Assembly: GCA_030152565.1 (NCBI GenBank)
Contig: JASLJE010000002.1
Span: 1 to 64,000, forward strand
Length of the DNA: 64,000 bases
Direction: 5' to 3'
Source: Peptoniphilaceae bacterium
GTDB taxonomy: Bacteria; Bacillota; Clostridia; Tissierellales; Peptoniphilaceae
The first letter of the stretch is position 1. Every line of letters begins with the position of its first letter. The position numbers were made by a program, and so were the translations under genes. Shown here in pieces: positions 25,386 to 34,870 of the stretch. The notes below the pieces were generated by a model. It was not told the DNA's origin. It saw only the letters and a program-made list of their open reading frames with translations, and did no database searches.

Positions 25386-26651
25386 ATGGAGTATTTAAGA
25401 GTTAGAAAAAGCCCTCCTTTAAAAGGAGAAGTTGAAATAGATGGTGCGAAAAATGCAGCCCTTCCCATTCTAGCAGCAACCCTGCTATGCGAGGAGGAAA
25501 CTATCTTATACGATGTTCCCCCATTAAAAGACGTACAAATAATGGTGGAAGTACTGAAGACTTTAGGCGCAGAAGTAGAATATATAGATGAAAAAACATT
25601 AAAAATTAAAGTAGAAGAAATAGCAACCCACGAAACACCCTATGAACTTATGAATAAGATGAGGGCCTCTTTTTTAGTAATGGGACCTCTTTTATCCAGA
25701 GTAGGTAAGACCAAGACTACCATGCCTGGCGGATGTAATATAGGGGCCAGACCAGTAGACCTTCACCTAAAAGGATTTAAAGCCTTAGGAGCTAAACTAG
25801 CTGACGACTATAATGAAATTGGAGCCGATGTGGAGGGAAAGCTAAAGGGAAATAACATTTACTTAGACTTCCCATCAGTTGGAGCTACAGAAAATATTAT
25901 GATGGCAGCAGTCCTAGCTGAGGGAGAAACCATTATAGAAAACGCAGCCAAGGAACCAGAAATCATAGATTTGGCCAACTTCTTATCCAAGATGGGGGCT
26001 AAGATTAGGGGAACTGGAACCAGTACTATAGTTATAGAGGGAGTTGAAAGACTTCACGGAGCCAAGCACAATATTATACCAGACAGGATAGAGGCAGCTA
26101 CCTTTATGGTTGCAGCAGCCATGACTGGTGGAGATATCCTAATTAAGAAGGTAATAGCTTCCCATATTAGGCCAGTAATAGCCAAACTTTTAGAAATGGG
26201 CTGTGAGGTAATAGAAAATGAAGATGAGGATGAAATCAGAGTTATAGGTAGAGAAAGACTTAAGGCTACCAATATAAAGACCCTTCCTTATCCAGGATTC
26301 CCAACAGATGCCCAATCTCAATTTATGACTCTTATGACCATATGTGAGGGAGAATCTAAGGTAGAAGAAACTGTTTTTGAAAATAGATTTATGCATGTGG
26401 AAGAACTGCAAAAAATGTCAGCTTTAATCATAACTGAAGGAAATGAAGCCAAGGTTATGGGAGTTCCAAGTTTAAAGGGAGCTCAAGTAAGGGCTACTGA
26501 CCTAAGGGCAGGAGCATCCTTAATTCTAGCGGGACTAGTTGCAGAAGGAGAAACAGAAATCTATGAAACCTATCATATCTATAGGGGCTACCATGACGTA
26601 GTCAATAAGTTTAAGAAGATAGGTGCAGACATAGAACTAATAGAAGAGTAG
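25386..26651 (+). CDS. murA: UDP-N-acetylglucosamine 1-carboxyvinyltransferase MurA
   Basis: A 421-residue EPSP-synthase-fold enzyme that adds enolpyruvate to UDP-GlcNAc, the first committed peptidoglycan step in the cytosol. DGAKNAALPILAA (about 20-32) and the PGGCNIGARPVDLHLKG loop (about 113-129) with the catalytic Cys are intact, so it should be fosfomycin-sensitive. The GFPTDAQSQFM and RATDLRAGASL stretches confirm the family. It heads a likely four-gene unit, with recD2 only 8 bases downstream. Low-GC Firmicutes often have two MurA copies; which one this is cannot be told. Confidence 0.96.
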   Translation: MEYLRVRKSPPLKGEVEIDGAKNAALPILAATLLCEEETILYDVPPLKDVQIMVEVLKTLGAEVEYIDEKTLKIKVEEIATHETPYELMNKMRASFLVMGPLLSRVGKTKTTMPGGCNIGARPVDLHLKGFKALGAKLADDYNEIGADVEGKLKGNNIYLDFPSVGATENIMMAAVLAEGETIIENAAKEPEIIDLANFLSKMGAKIRGTGTSTIVIEGVERLHGAKHNIIPDRIEAATFMVAAAMTGGDILIKKVIASHIRPVIAKLLEMGCEVIENEDEDEIRVIGRERLKATNIKTLPYPGFPTDAQSQFMTLMTICEGESKVEETVFENRFMHVEELQKMSALIITEGNEAKVMGVPSLKGAQVRATDLRAGASLILAGLVAEGETEIYETYHIYRGYHDVVNKFKKIGADIELIEE

Positions 26652-26659
26652 GGGTAGTT

Positions 26660-28882
26660 ATGATAGATATTGAAGGAGTAGTCACCGATATAAGGTTTAG
26701 GAGTGAAGAAACCAACTTTACCGTATTTCAAGTGGACAGCCAGGACGGCCCTATAAATGCCGTAGGTAGTCTGATGAATATAAATGTAGGTGACAATATA
26801 AAAATATCTGGAGATCTGGTCTATCATAAATTATACGGTGAACAAATACAAATAAGAACTTATCAATTAATGATGCCAAAGACCGGTCGAGAGATAGAAA
26901 AGTACCTGTCTTCTGGCATCATTCCTTTTGTGGGAGAAACCACAGCCAAGGAGATAGTTAAAAGATTTGGAGAGGCATCTTTGGAAATTATCCAGGAAAA
27001 TCCTAATAGGCTCTTGGAGATAAGAGGGATTGGGGAGAAGAAGAAGGAGGCCATCCACCAGGCTGTTGTCAAGGAAAAAGAGAGTAGGGAGGTCTTTATC
27101 TACCTTCAGTCTCTAGGTATAGGCAACAAGATGAGTATGCAGATCTACAAGGAGTACGGCCAGGAGACTATGGAAAAAATCCAGGAGAATCCCTACAGGC
27201 TAATAGATGATATCCAGGGTATAGGCTTTAACATAGCCGACAAGATAGCCAGGAAGAATAATATTAGCAAGGATTCAGAATTTAGAATAGCAGCAGGTAT
27301 TCTCTACTACCTATCATCTGAAGCCAATAATAATGGCAACTGTTATGTGGAAAAAAACACTCTTTTAGAAGAGGTGGAAAGACTTTTACAGGTGGATAAG
27401 AGCCTGGTAGAAAACCTATTTTTCACCCTGGAGTTAAATGGCAAGATAAAACTTAGTAGGGTGGAGGAAGAAAGTTACATATACCTGGCAGCCATCTACG
27501 ATAGGGAGCTTAATATAGCAGGCAAGTCCCTAAGGCTTTTAAGCCATAATAAGCTGGATAAAAAATTAGACTTGGACCTTTTAATAGAAGAATTGGAAGA
27601 AGATTTGGCCATAAACTATTCAGCCATGCAAAAAGAGGCCATAAAAGAGGCCTTGGTCCACAATATGCTAATTATTACAGGAGGGCCAGGAACTGGTAAG
27701 ACCACCATAATAAAGGGGATTATCAAGGCCTTGGACAAGTTAAACCAGGTTTACTTTCTAGCGGCCCCAACAGGCAGGGCTGCCAAGAGGATGGAAGAGT
27801 CCACCTCCATGCCAGCCCAGACTATTCATAGGCTTTTAGGCTACAAGTCCTTGCAAAGCTCAACTGATCTTTTAGAATACCATGAGGACAATCCTCTGCC
27901 GGCAGATGCCATTATAGTGGATGAGGTCAGCATGATAGATATATTCTTAATGGATAATCTGATGAAGGCAGTAGACATGACTACCAAGCTTATTTTGGTA
28001 GGAGATATAGACCAACTTCCATCTGTAGGTCCAGGCAATATATTAAGTGATTTAATTAATTCTGGAATTATAAAGACCATAAAATTAGATACAATATTTA
28101 GACAGGGGGAAGAGTCTAATATTGTCTTAAATGCCCATAGGATAAATAAGGGCCAAGGACCCATCTTAAACCAGGAGGGCAAGGACTTTTTCTTTTTAAA
28201 AACCAGAAGTGAAAGAGAGACCCTGGCCACCATAAAAGACCTGGTTAGTACCAGGCTTCCATCCCACTATGGCATAGACGGACTCAAGGACATTCAGGTT
28301 CTGGCCCCTATGAAGAGGGGAATTTGTGGGGTAGAGGCCCTAAATAGGGAGCTACAGACCAGGCTTAATCCCAAGGAGTTTAACAAGGTGGACCTGGAGT
28401 ATAAGAACCTTATTTTTCGGGAAAATGACAAGGTTATGCAGATAAAGAACAACTATGAAATGGACTATATAACTGACGATAATATTAAGAGCAAGGGAAT
28501 CTACAATGGGGACTTTGGCTTTATCAGAAGCATCTATGAAGACCAGGATCAATTGGAGGTTGTCTTTGACGACAAGAGGGTGGTTTATAATAATGCAGAC
28601 CTGGCAGAATTGAATTTGGCCTATGCCATAACTATTCACAAGTCACAGGGCTCAGAATTCCCTGTGGTGGTTATTCCTCTAGTTAGAGGACCTCATATGC
28701 TCTTGACAAGAAATATTCTCTATACAGCCATTACAAGGGCCAGAGACCTGGTTGTTTTAGTTGGGGATGAGGAAGTTCTTTATAAGATGATTGGCAATAA
28801 TCAAATTAAAAAGAGAAATTCCAGTCTGGACTATAGGATAAGAGAATTGCAGAAGGTATATGAAGGGATTTTCAATGTTTAA
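26660..28882 (+). CDS. recD2: RecD-like DNA helicase (RecD2)
   Basis: A 740-residue SF1B helicase. The N-terminal part (about 1-300) contains an OB-like region and helix-hairpin-helix elements (EIRGIGEKKKEAI, DIQGIGFNIADKIA), the RecD2 hallmark; the motor starts near 320 with Walker A GGPGTGKTT, then IIVDEVSMID, GDIDQLPSVGPG and the C-terminal AYAITIHKSQGSEF. RecD2 acts alone, without RecBC, in repair and replication-fork maintenance. Its end overlaps the next gene by 8 to 23 bases depending on the start chosen there. Confidence 0.95.
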   Translation: MIDIEGVVTDIRFRSEETNFTVFQVDSQDGPINAVGSLMNINVGDNIKISGDLVYHKLYGEQIQIRTYQLMMPKTGREIEKYLSSGIIPFVGETTAKEIVKRFGEASLEIIQENPNRLLEIRGIGEKKKEAIHQAVVKEKESREVFIYLQSLGIGNKMSMQIYKEYGQETMEKIQENPYRLIDDIQGIGFNIADKIARKNNISKDSEFRIAAGILYYLSSEANNNGNCYVEKNTLLEEVERLLQVDKSLVENLFFTLELNGKIKLSRVEEESYIYLAAIYDRELNIAGKSLRLLSHNKLDKKLDLDLLIEELEEDLAINYSAMQKEAIKEALVHNMLIITGGPGTGKTTIIKGIIKALDKLNQVYFLAAPTGRAAKRMEESTSMPAQTIHRLLGYKSLQSSTDLLEYHEDNPLPADAIIVDEVSMIDIFLMDNLMKAVDMTTKLILVGDIDQLPSVGPGNILSDLINSGIIKTIKLDTIFRQGEESNIVLNAHRINKGQGPILNQEGKDFFFLKTRSERETLATIKDLVSTRLPSHYGIDGLKDIQVLAPMKRGICGVEALNRELQTRLNPKEFNKVDLEYKNLIFRENDKVMQIKNNYEMDYITDDNIKSKGIYNGDFGFIRSIYEDQDQLEVVFDDKRVVYNNADLAELNLAYAITIHKSQGSEFPVVVIPLVRGPHMLLTRNILYTAITRARDLVVLVGDEEVLYKMIGNNQIKKRNSSLDYRIRELQKVYEGIFNV

Positions 28883-29522
28883 TATTAGGGACTACTTGTA
28901 TTACAATCAGACCTACTGTCTTTTCTGTAAAGAAGAAAAGGCCTTGAATTTAATATGTAAAAACTGTTATGATAGTTTAGACTTGATAAATGGTGAATTT
29001 AATATGGATAATAGTATATGCTATTATCCATTATTTTATAACAATTTTATCAAAAGGATAATATCAGACTATAAATTTGGGAAAAATACCTACCTGGCCA
29101 AGCCCTTGGCCCTACTTATGTATAAGTTTATCAAGGACGAGGACTTAATTGGTAAAGTTGATTATATTAGCTATATACCCATGGATCCTAAAAGTGAGTA
29201 TAGGAGGGGATTTAATCAAGTTAAGCTCTTGGCAGAAGAGCTGTCAACTTTACTAGACCTACCAGTTATTTCTATACTTTATAAGAATAGAAGGACCAAG
29301 GAACAGAACAAACTTAGTTTTGAGGCTAGAAAGGACAATCTAAAGGGAAGTTTTTCCCTAGTTAAAGATTGTAATATTTCAAATAAAATAGTATTATTAA
29401 TTGATGATTTGATTACGACGGGAACGACTATGGAAGAGGCAATAAAAACCATTTCTAGCCTGGATAGGGTGGAGGTAATTGGCCTGGTTCTCGCTTCGAG
29501 TAGAATAGAGGAGGAAGTATGA
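28875..29522 (+). CDS. ComF-like phosphoribosyltransferase family protein
   Basis: A ~215-residue protein with an N-terminal zinc-ribbon-like pair (CLFCKEE and CKNC, about 12-30) and a phosphoribosyltransferase domain with the PRPP loop VLLIDDLITTGTTMEEA (about 172-188). This is the ComF/GntX family, linked in some Firmicutes to DNA uptake but widespread in non-competent species. Two starts are possible, ATG 28860 or ATG 28875, both overlapping recD2; the second gives the usual short N terminus. It overlaps the threonine aldolase gene by four bases (ATGA). Confidence 0.85.
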   Translation: MFNIRDYLYYNQTYCLFCKEEKALNLICKNCYDSLDLINGEFNMDNSICYYPLFYNNFIKRIISDYKFGKNTYLAKPLALLMYKFIKDEDLIGKVDYISYIPMDPKSEYRRGFNQVKLLAEELSTLLDLPVISILYKNRRTKEQNKLSFEARKDNLKGSFSLVKDCNISNKIVLLIDDLITTGTTMEEAIKTISSLDRVEVIGLVLASSRIEEEV

Positions 29523-30532
29523 TAAGTTTTTACAATGATTACAATGAATTAGCACATCCGAAAATTATGGAAGACCTTGTGAAGTTTCAAGGGGAAAAAA
29601 ATGTCGGGTATAGTGAAGACTATCATGTGGCTACTGCAGTTAAATATATAAAGAATCACTTGAATAGGGAAGATGTGGATATCCACTTTATCCACGGTGG
29701 AACCCTAACCAATATTATGGGTCTAATGACCATGCTGGCTAGGCACGAAGGTGTTATAGCGGCAGATACAGGCCATATAGTAGGCCATGAAAATGGTTCT
29801 ATAGAGGCCATAGGAGCCCAAATAGTCCAAGTACCTAACAAGGACGGAAAGGTGACTGTAGAGGAGATAGAAAAAGCCCTTTACAATAACAGACACGAGT
29901 GGTCTGTAGATTTAAAAGTAGTATATATATCTAATGCCACGGAGTTGGGAACAATCTATACCAAAGATGAATTAAAGGCCCTACATGCCTGCTGTCAGGA
30001 AAATGACTTGTACCTATTTATTGATGGGGCCAGGATGGGAACGGCTATCACGTCCTATAGAAGTGATGTAAACCTTTCAGATGTTTGCAAGTATGCAGAT
30101 GTATTTTCCATAGGGGGAACCAAGAATGGAATGCTTTTAGGTGAGGCCCTAGTGATAGTAAATGATAAGTTTAAACCGTCCTTTAGAAGGATTCTTAAAC
30201 AAAGGGGAGGCCTTTTAGCCAAGGGTTATTTAATGGGTATCCAGTTTGAAACCATGTTTAAAACCAACCTATACTTTGACTTGGCCAGCCATGCCAACTT
30301 GATGGCTGAATACTTGGCCTATAATTTGGAAGAAAAAGGTGTTAAACTTTACAAGAGACAGGAATCCAACCTGGTATTTGCCATCCTATCCAAGGAGCAA
30401 ATAGAAAAAGTGAGTAAGGAATTTAAGATTGAAGTAAATGAAGCCTATGACGATGACCATATGATAGTTAGATTGGCCATGACCTGGGCTACAAAAAGAG
30501 AAGAAGTAGAAGCCTTTATAGAGGCATTATAA
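29519..30532 (+). CDS. ltaE: Low-specificity threonine aldolase / beta-eliminating lyase family
   Basis: A 337-residue PLP fold-type I enzyme. IDGARMG (about 171-177) binds PLP and the Schiff-base Lys lies in FSIGGTKNGML (about 200-210). It should cleave threonine or allo-threonine into glycine and acetaldehyde, although related enzymes act on other beta-hydroxy amino acids. It is coupled to the ComF-like gene by a four-base overlap and closed by a perfect terminator. Length is typical (330-350). Confidence 0.9.
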   Translation: MISFYNDYNELAHPKIMEDLVKFQGEKNVGYSEDYHVATAVKYIKNHLNREDVDIHFIHGGTLTNIMGLMTMLARHEGVIAADTGHIVGHENGSIEAIGAQIVQVPNKDGKVTVEEIEKALYNNRHEWSVDLKVVYISNATELGTIYTKDELKALHACCQENDLYLFIDGARMGTAITSYRSDVNLSDVCKYADVFSIGGTKNGMLLGEALVIVNDKFKPSFRRILKQRGGLLAKGYLMGIQFETMFKTNLYFDLASHANLMAEYLAYNLEEKGVKLYKRQESNLVFAILSKEQIEKVSKEFKIEVNEAYDDDHMIVRLAMTWATKREEVEAFIEAL

Positions 30533-30533
30533 A

Positions 30534-30561
30534 AGCAATCCCTAGGGATTGCTCTTTTTTT
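30534..30561. terminator. Terminator between ltaE and yihY
   Basis: AGCAATCCC and GGGATTGCT form a perfect stem (30534-30553) and a T run follows on the plus strand. Confidence 0.9.
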
Positions 30562-30564
30562 ATC

Positions 30565-31539
30565 TTAATTAAATTTTCTACCCTTGAAGATTTCCAGGTA
30601 GCTGGCTATTATTTCAGCCCCTATAATAATTATTTGGCAGATCATTAAAAGCCAAACTAAAAGGGCCATTATCCCAGCTAAGGACCCATAATAAAGGTTT
30701 AGCTTGGATATATTATTCATCATATAAGAATAGATGGTGGTCACCAATTTTACTGCTATAGTGGCAAAAACCCCACCTAGAAGAGAGGCGTCCAAAGGGA
30801 TCCTAGTCTTTCTAGTGGTAGAAGGTGCCAACTTGTAGAAGAAGGTGAAAATAATAGTCATGATTATATAGGGCATAAGATAACCTATACCATTCTTTAA
30901 AAGATTAAAGAGGATGGGCATCTTTTCGTCCAAGGGTACATACTTGGTTATCAGGTCTAAGATGGACTCATTGAAAACACTAAATAGTAAAAGTGTTGCT
31001 GTAAGTAGAATAAAACCTATCATGTAAAAGATGGCTATTATTCTTTGCGTAATAAAATTTTTTGAATCCTTTAGACCCAGGGTCTTGTTTATAGTCTTTA
31101 TAAGGCTGACAAAGCCCCTAGATCCCAGCCATATCCAAGATATAATACTCAGGGATGAAACGGCAGTGGACTTAATACTTACAATCCCCTCTAAAATAGG
31201 CGTTACAATGGCTTCAGCATTGTCTGGTAGAACCTTAACCGCATTAAATAAAAGGTCATCAAAGGATTCCATCACATAGGAAAGCATTTGAGACAAGAAT
31301 ATTAAAAGTGGTATAAAGGAAAGGATAATGTGGTAGGCCAGGTAGGATCCCTTGGTCATAATATCCGTTTCCGTCAACCTGGCTATGAGGCGGATAATAA
31401 ACTGCCTCATTTTAGATTGATTTTTAGGTGTAGGTGTCTTTCCAGTTTGCTGGGCCTTAATATTGTAGGAGGAATCGTAGAAGGACAATTTCTCCGTATC
31501 CCTATCAACTTGCTTGTTACTGTCTAAGTGCTCGTTCAT
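30565..31539 (-). CDS. YihY/BrkB family membrane protein
   Basis: A 324-residue protein with a ~50-residue polar N terminus and six membrane helices between about 65 and 310, carrying the YihY patterns GSYLAYHIILSFIPLLIF, SIISWIWLGSRGF and YGSLAGIMALLVWL. Members were once called RNase BN by mistake; the function is unknown, possibly transport. It starts 4 bases after the S9 peptidase gene upstream on the minus strand, so the two form an operon. Confidence 0.9.
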   Translation of the reverse strand: MNEHLDSNKQVDRDTEKLSFYDSSYNIKAQQTGKTPTPKNQSKMRQFIIRLIARLTETDIMTKGSYLAYHIILSFIPLLIFLSQMLSYVMESFDDLLFNAVKVLPDNAEAIVTPILEGIVSIKSTAVSSLSIISWIWLGSRGFVSLIKTINKTLGLKDSKNFITQRIIAIFYMIGFILLTATLLLFSVFNESILDLITKYVPLDEKMPILFNLLKNGIGYLMPYIIMTIIFTFFYKLAPSTTRKTRIPLDASLLGGVFATIAVKLVTTIYSYMMNNISKLNLYYGSLAGIMALLVWLLMICQIIIIGAEIIASYLEIFKGRKFN

Positions 31540-31543
31540 AATA

Positions 31544-33454
31544 TCACTTTCTATCTATATATTTATCGAACCAATCAATAATTTCTTCCATTCTCTTAAT
31601 CCTTGACTTAGGTTTACCAGATCTTGATAGCTCGTGGTTTTCCCCCTTGAAGATTACCATTCTAGTATCCACATCATTGGTTTTTAAGGCATTAAAGACC
31701 TGCATGCCTTGTTCTAAAGGACATCTATAGTCTTCATCTGAGTGGATTACTAGGGTTGGGGTCTTGGCCTTGTTCAAGTGTTTCAAAGGTGATGACTCCC
31801 ATAAAAGGTCAAAGTCATTCCAAGGATTGGAATTGTTTTGGTCTTGGGCAAAGTAGTAGCCTATATCAGATACTCCATAGAAACTAGTCCAGTTGGATAT
31901 GGACCTTTGGGTATTGGCCACCTTAAACCTATCTGTATGGCCTATGATCCAGTTAGTCATAAAGCCTCCATAGGAACCTCCAAGAACAGCTAAGTTATCT
32001 TGGTCTATTTGTTCATATCTTTCTAAAACTTGGTCTGTAAAGGCCATTAAATCATCATAATCAATAGTTCCATACTTGCCCCTAATATCTGAAAAGGCAA
32101 CTGATCTACCACTTGATCCTCTAGGGTTGGTATAGAAGACAAAGTAGCCTAGATTGGCTAAGACTTGCATTTCGTGATGGAAAATACTTCCAAAGGCTGT
32201 CTTAGGTCCACCGTGGATTTCCAAGACACCAGGATATTTTTTAGCTGGGTCAAAGTCCACAGGCTTGATAAGATATCCTTCCAAGTCTATGCCATCATTT
32301 TTGAAGTCAAACTTTTCTATAGGAGAAAGGCTTATATCTTCAAGGACTTGGGAGAAGTTAGTAAGCTTTCTATCCTTTCCATCTTCCCTTAAATAGATTT
32401 CTGCTAAATCCAAATCTCTCATGGCTATATAGGCCAACTTATCGTCCTTTATATCAAACATTTCAACAGTGCCTTCACCGTCAATAACTTTTTCTAAACT
32501 TCCATCAAGATTTATTTTTCTTAAATAGGAGTTATCAAATTCAGTTGTTACAAAGTAGTAGTCATCTCCTAGGACCTTGGCTTCACTACCTCCTCCATAC
32601 CTGCTGTCAGTTCCTACAGAATTATAGAAGGCCAGGTCAAAGTCTTCATCATTTAACATTTCCAAGCCACTTCCATCGTGGTTTATAGTATAGATCAGAG
32701 AGTCTTCGTTTAGACCGTGTTTTTTCATATCAGTTCCGGTAAAGACAATCTTATCTCCCATCCAGTCATAGAATCTATAGGAAAACTCCATAGGACTAAT
32801 GTCCTTAAGTTCTCTTTTTTCCAAGTCGTAGATTCCTAATTTATTGGTCATAGGCATGATTGAATCATATTCATCATAGCTTACTAGGGCTAGGTTTCTA
32901 GCCTTATTTAACTTAAAGGAAGATATATTTAGAGGCTTCTTGGTAAGTTCTTCTAATTTATCTTCTTTTTTATTGTAGATGTAAAGATTGGATTCTTGGT
33001 CATAGATAAAACCAGCTGAGTTTAGCCAAAATGGTAGGACGTCTATTTGGTGGAAGTCAGACTCTTCAGAAGCCTTGCCCCCAAGTAAAAGGAAGTTGTC
33101 CTCATCAATTTGTCCAAGTTGGGAAACCATTAGTTCAAGATCAAAAAACTCCTTGGCTTCTCCTCCGAAAGGACTTATTTCATAGTAGCGGCTAAAGTTT
33201 TCCTTGGCCTGCCTAGCTGATGAAAATAAGATATGGCCATTGTCTAAGAATTGAAAGGCCCCATCCTTATTAGAGTTGGTCAATTGGTAGTGCTTATCTT
33301 GATCTAGATTATATATCCATATATTTGTATCATATTTATTTTCTTCCATGTTTACACTGGTTAAACTATAGGCTAATAAATTGTCTTTATTAGATAGTTT
33401 AAGAGAGTGAGGAAATTTATAGTTTTTAAAATAGTCTATTGTTAGTTTGTTCAT
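31544..33454 (-). CDS. S9 family prolyl oligopeptidase-type peptidase
   Basis: A 636-residue cytosolic serine peptidase with an N-terminal beta-propeller (about 1-370) and a C-terminal alpha/beta hydrolase domain (about 380-635). The nucleophile is in GGSYGGFM (about 492-499), the acid in VIHSDEDYRCP (about 575) and the His in KGENHELSRSG (about 610). The pattern is that of acylaminoacyl-peptidase/YuxL-type enzymes, which cleave short or N-blocked peptides. It fits an amino-acid-fermenting lifestyle. It is the first gene of a two-gene unit with yihY. Confidence 0.93.
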   Translation of the reverse strand: MNKLTIDYFKNYKFPHSLKLSNKDNLLAYSLTSVNMEENKYDTNIWIYNLDQDKHYQLTNSNKDGAFQFLDNGHILFSSARQAKENFSRYYEISPFGGEAKEFFDLELMVSQLGQIDEDNFLLLGGKASEESDFHQIDVLPFWLNSAGFIYDQESNLYIYNKKEDKLEELTKKPLNISSFKLNKARNLALVSYDEYDSIMPMTNKLGIYDLEKRELKDISPMEFSYRFYDWMGDKIVFTGTDMKKHGLNEDSLIYTINHDGSGLEMLNDEDFDLAFYNSVGTDSRYGGGSEAKVLGDDYYFVTTEFDNSYLRKINLDGSLEKVIDGEGTVEMFDIKDDKLAYIAMRDLDLAEIYLREDGKDRKLTNFSQVLEDISLSPIEKFDFKNDGIDLEGYLIKPVDFDPAKKYPGVLEIHGGPKTAFGSIFHHEMQVLANLGYFVFYTNPRGSSGRSVAFSDIRGKYGTIDYDDLMAFTDQVLERYEQIDQDNLAVLGGSYGGFMTNWIIGHTDRFKVANTQRSISNWTSFYGVSDIGYYFAQDQNNSNPWNDFDLLWESSPLKHLNKAKTPTLVIHSDEDYRCPLEQGMQVFNALKTNDVDTRMVIFKGENHELSRSGKPKSRIKRMEEIIDWFDKYIDRK

Positions 33455-33549
33455 ATTATCCTCCTAAACTTATAATTATAACTATAATACCATAAATGAA
33501 ATATATTATATAATACTATGGTATAATATTAGATAAAGGTTGGGGTGTT

Positions 33550-34524
33550 ATGGAAGATAAAAGAGACTTAGACAAAAGACGAAGACAGAGAAGAAAAAAC
33601 ATAATAAAGAAAAAAAAGAGACAAAAGAGGATTAGAATAGCCTTAATAATAGGAGCTATAGGCTTATCTTTTTTCATTTTAAATAGACTTAGGAAGAAAG
33701 AACCAGAAAAAAAACCTGACTTGGAAAAAAACCAGGAAGAAAAGCTGGTTGAACCAGTTCTAGATGAAGAGCTGGCCAAGGAAAAAAAGGCTGACCTGGA
33801 TAAAAGGGTGGAAAATTACCTTAAGAAGAACAAGTTGGAAGAGGATGAACTTGCCCTTGCCTACTATGATCTTTTAACTGGTGAAACCTATCTTAAAAAT
33901 CCTAAAAAAGAGTTTCCTGCAGGAGGGACAACTAATATAGCCTTAAACTTTCTCTACTATGACTTGGCCAAGGAAGGTAAGATAAACCTGGAAAAGACAG
34001 TTACCAGTGTCAAGGAAGACTTTGAAAATGCCTATGGGCCCTTGGCTGAACTAGGACCAGGAGAAAAGTTTAATATGCAAAAACTTTTGCATACATCCAT
34101 AGGACAAATGGATACAGTAAGTAGGAATGTTTTGATGAGGACCATGGAGGAAAAGACTGGCCAGGCCTTTAATCAAGAGGTTTTCAAAAAGTATGGAATA
34201 AGAATTAACAAGGATAACAAACTGGCTGTTGACCAGGGCCTAAAGATGGTCAAATACCTGGAAGATAATAAAAATACAAATAAACTTTACAAGATTATTA
34301 TTTCTGACATGTTGGACAAGGATCAAGATTCCTATGCTAGCAAGTATATCCAGGATAGAAGGATTTGCCATAAGCCAGGAAATATGGGAGCTTCTTATAG
34401 TGACCTGGGTATAGTCTATGGAGATAAACCCTATATTTTTGTTATTTTAACCAACTATAATAGCCAGGAAGTTGTTTCAGATATGGGGTATTTAATCAAC
34501 GATTGGCATAATTATTATAATTGA
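33550..34524 (+). CDS. Membrane-anchored beta-lactamase-fold protein with degenerate active site
   Basis: A 324-residue protein: very basic N terminus (about 1-28), one membrane helix (about 29-45), a charged linker and an outside domain (about 85-322) resembling class A beta-lactamase-like serine hydrolases. The catalytic motifs are lost: the SxxK position reads G126-T-T-N129 in FPAGGTTNIAL, the SDN position has no match, and KTG reads K275-P-G277. So it is probably a non-enzymatic relative, perhaps binding cell wall. Highly charged N terminus suggests positive-inside anchoring. It is a single gene, divergent from the S9 peptidase. Confidence 0.7.
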   Translation: MEDKRDLDKRRRQRRKNIIKKKKRQKRIRIALIIGAIGLSFFILNRLRKKEPEKKPDLEKNQEEKLVEPVLDEELAKEKKADLDKRVENYLKKNKLEEDELALAYYDLLTGETYLKNPKKEFPAGGTTNIALNFLYYDLAKEGKINLEKTVTSVKEDFENAYGPLAELGPGEKFNMQKLLHTSIGQMDTVSRNVLMRTMEEKTGQAFNQEVFKKYGIRINKDNKLAVDQGLKMVKYLEDNKNTNKLYKIIISDMLDKDQDSYASKYIQDRRICHKPGNMGASYSDLGIVYGDKPYIFVILTNYNSQEVVSDMGYLINDWHNYYN

Positions 34525-34550
34525 TCTATAAAGATTAAAGAGAAAAAAAG

Positions 34551-34579
34551 TTGACAAGTGTATAAATACTTGTTAATAT
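34551..34579 (+). promoter_or_regulatory. Promoter of the first T-box leader
   Basis: TTGACA (34551-34556), 17 bases and TAATAT (34574-34579). Confidence 0.8.
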
Positions 34580-34586
34580 AGGCTTA

Positions 34587-34858
34587 AATTCATAAATGCT
34601 TAGATGAGACGAGTATCTATTGCCACTTTATTTACAGAGAGTCCCAGTTGGTGAAAGGGGACAATAAAAGTAATGGAGAATAAAGACTTTGAGCAGCAGA
34701 CCGGATGTTTGATGGTCTGACGTGGTTTGCACGTTACAGCGAAGGGGTATGATAGTACCTGCTAAGATATATATTGCAAAATATATATGAACATGGGTGG
34801 TAACACGAAGTTTATAGCTTTCGTCCCAGGTCAAGGACCTGGTACGGAAGCTTTTTTT
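34587..34858 (+). ncRNA. T-box riboswitch upstream of amino-acid ABC transporter
   Basis: A complete T-box leader. Stem I has the GACGAGTA element (34608-34615), the AGAGAG...GGTGAAAGG distal loop (34636-34658) and the loop-E partner GAA (34678-34680). The T-box core GGGTGGTAACACG is at 34795-34807, with UGGU set to pair an NCCA end with discriminator A. The terminator stem CCAGGTC/GACCTGG with flanking AGCTTTCG/CGGAAGCT ends in seven T at 34852-34858. In the standard register the specifier triplet is UAA (34681-34683), a stop codon; shifted one base it is AAA, lysine. So amino-acid specificity is uncertain, lysine being the best guess. Confidence 0.9.
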
Positions 34859-34870
34859 ATGGAGGAAAAT

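Noticed and set aside
34787..34870. N-terminal extension of the amino-acid transporter fusion protein reading through the T-box
   Set aside because: The extra 28 codons cover the T-box antiterminator and terminator; a proper GGAGGAAA site and signal peptide follow at ATG 34871.
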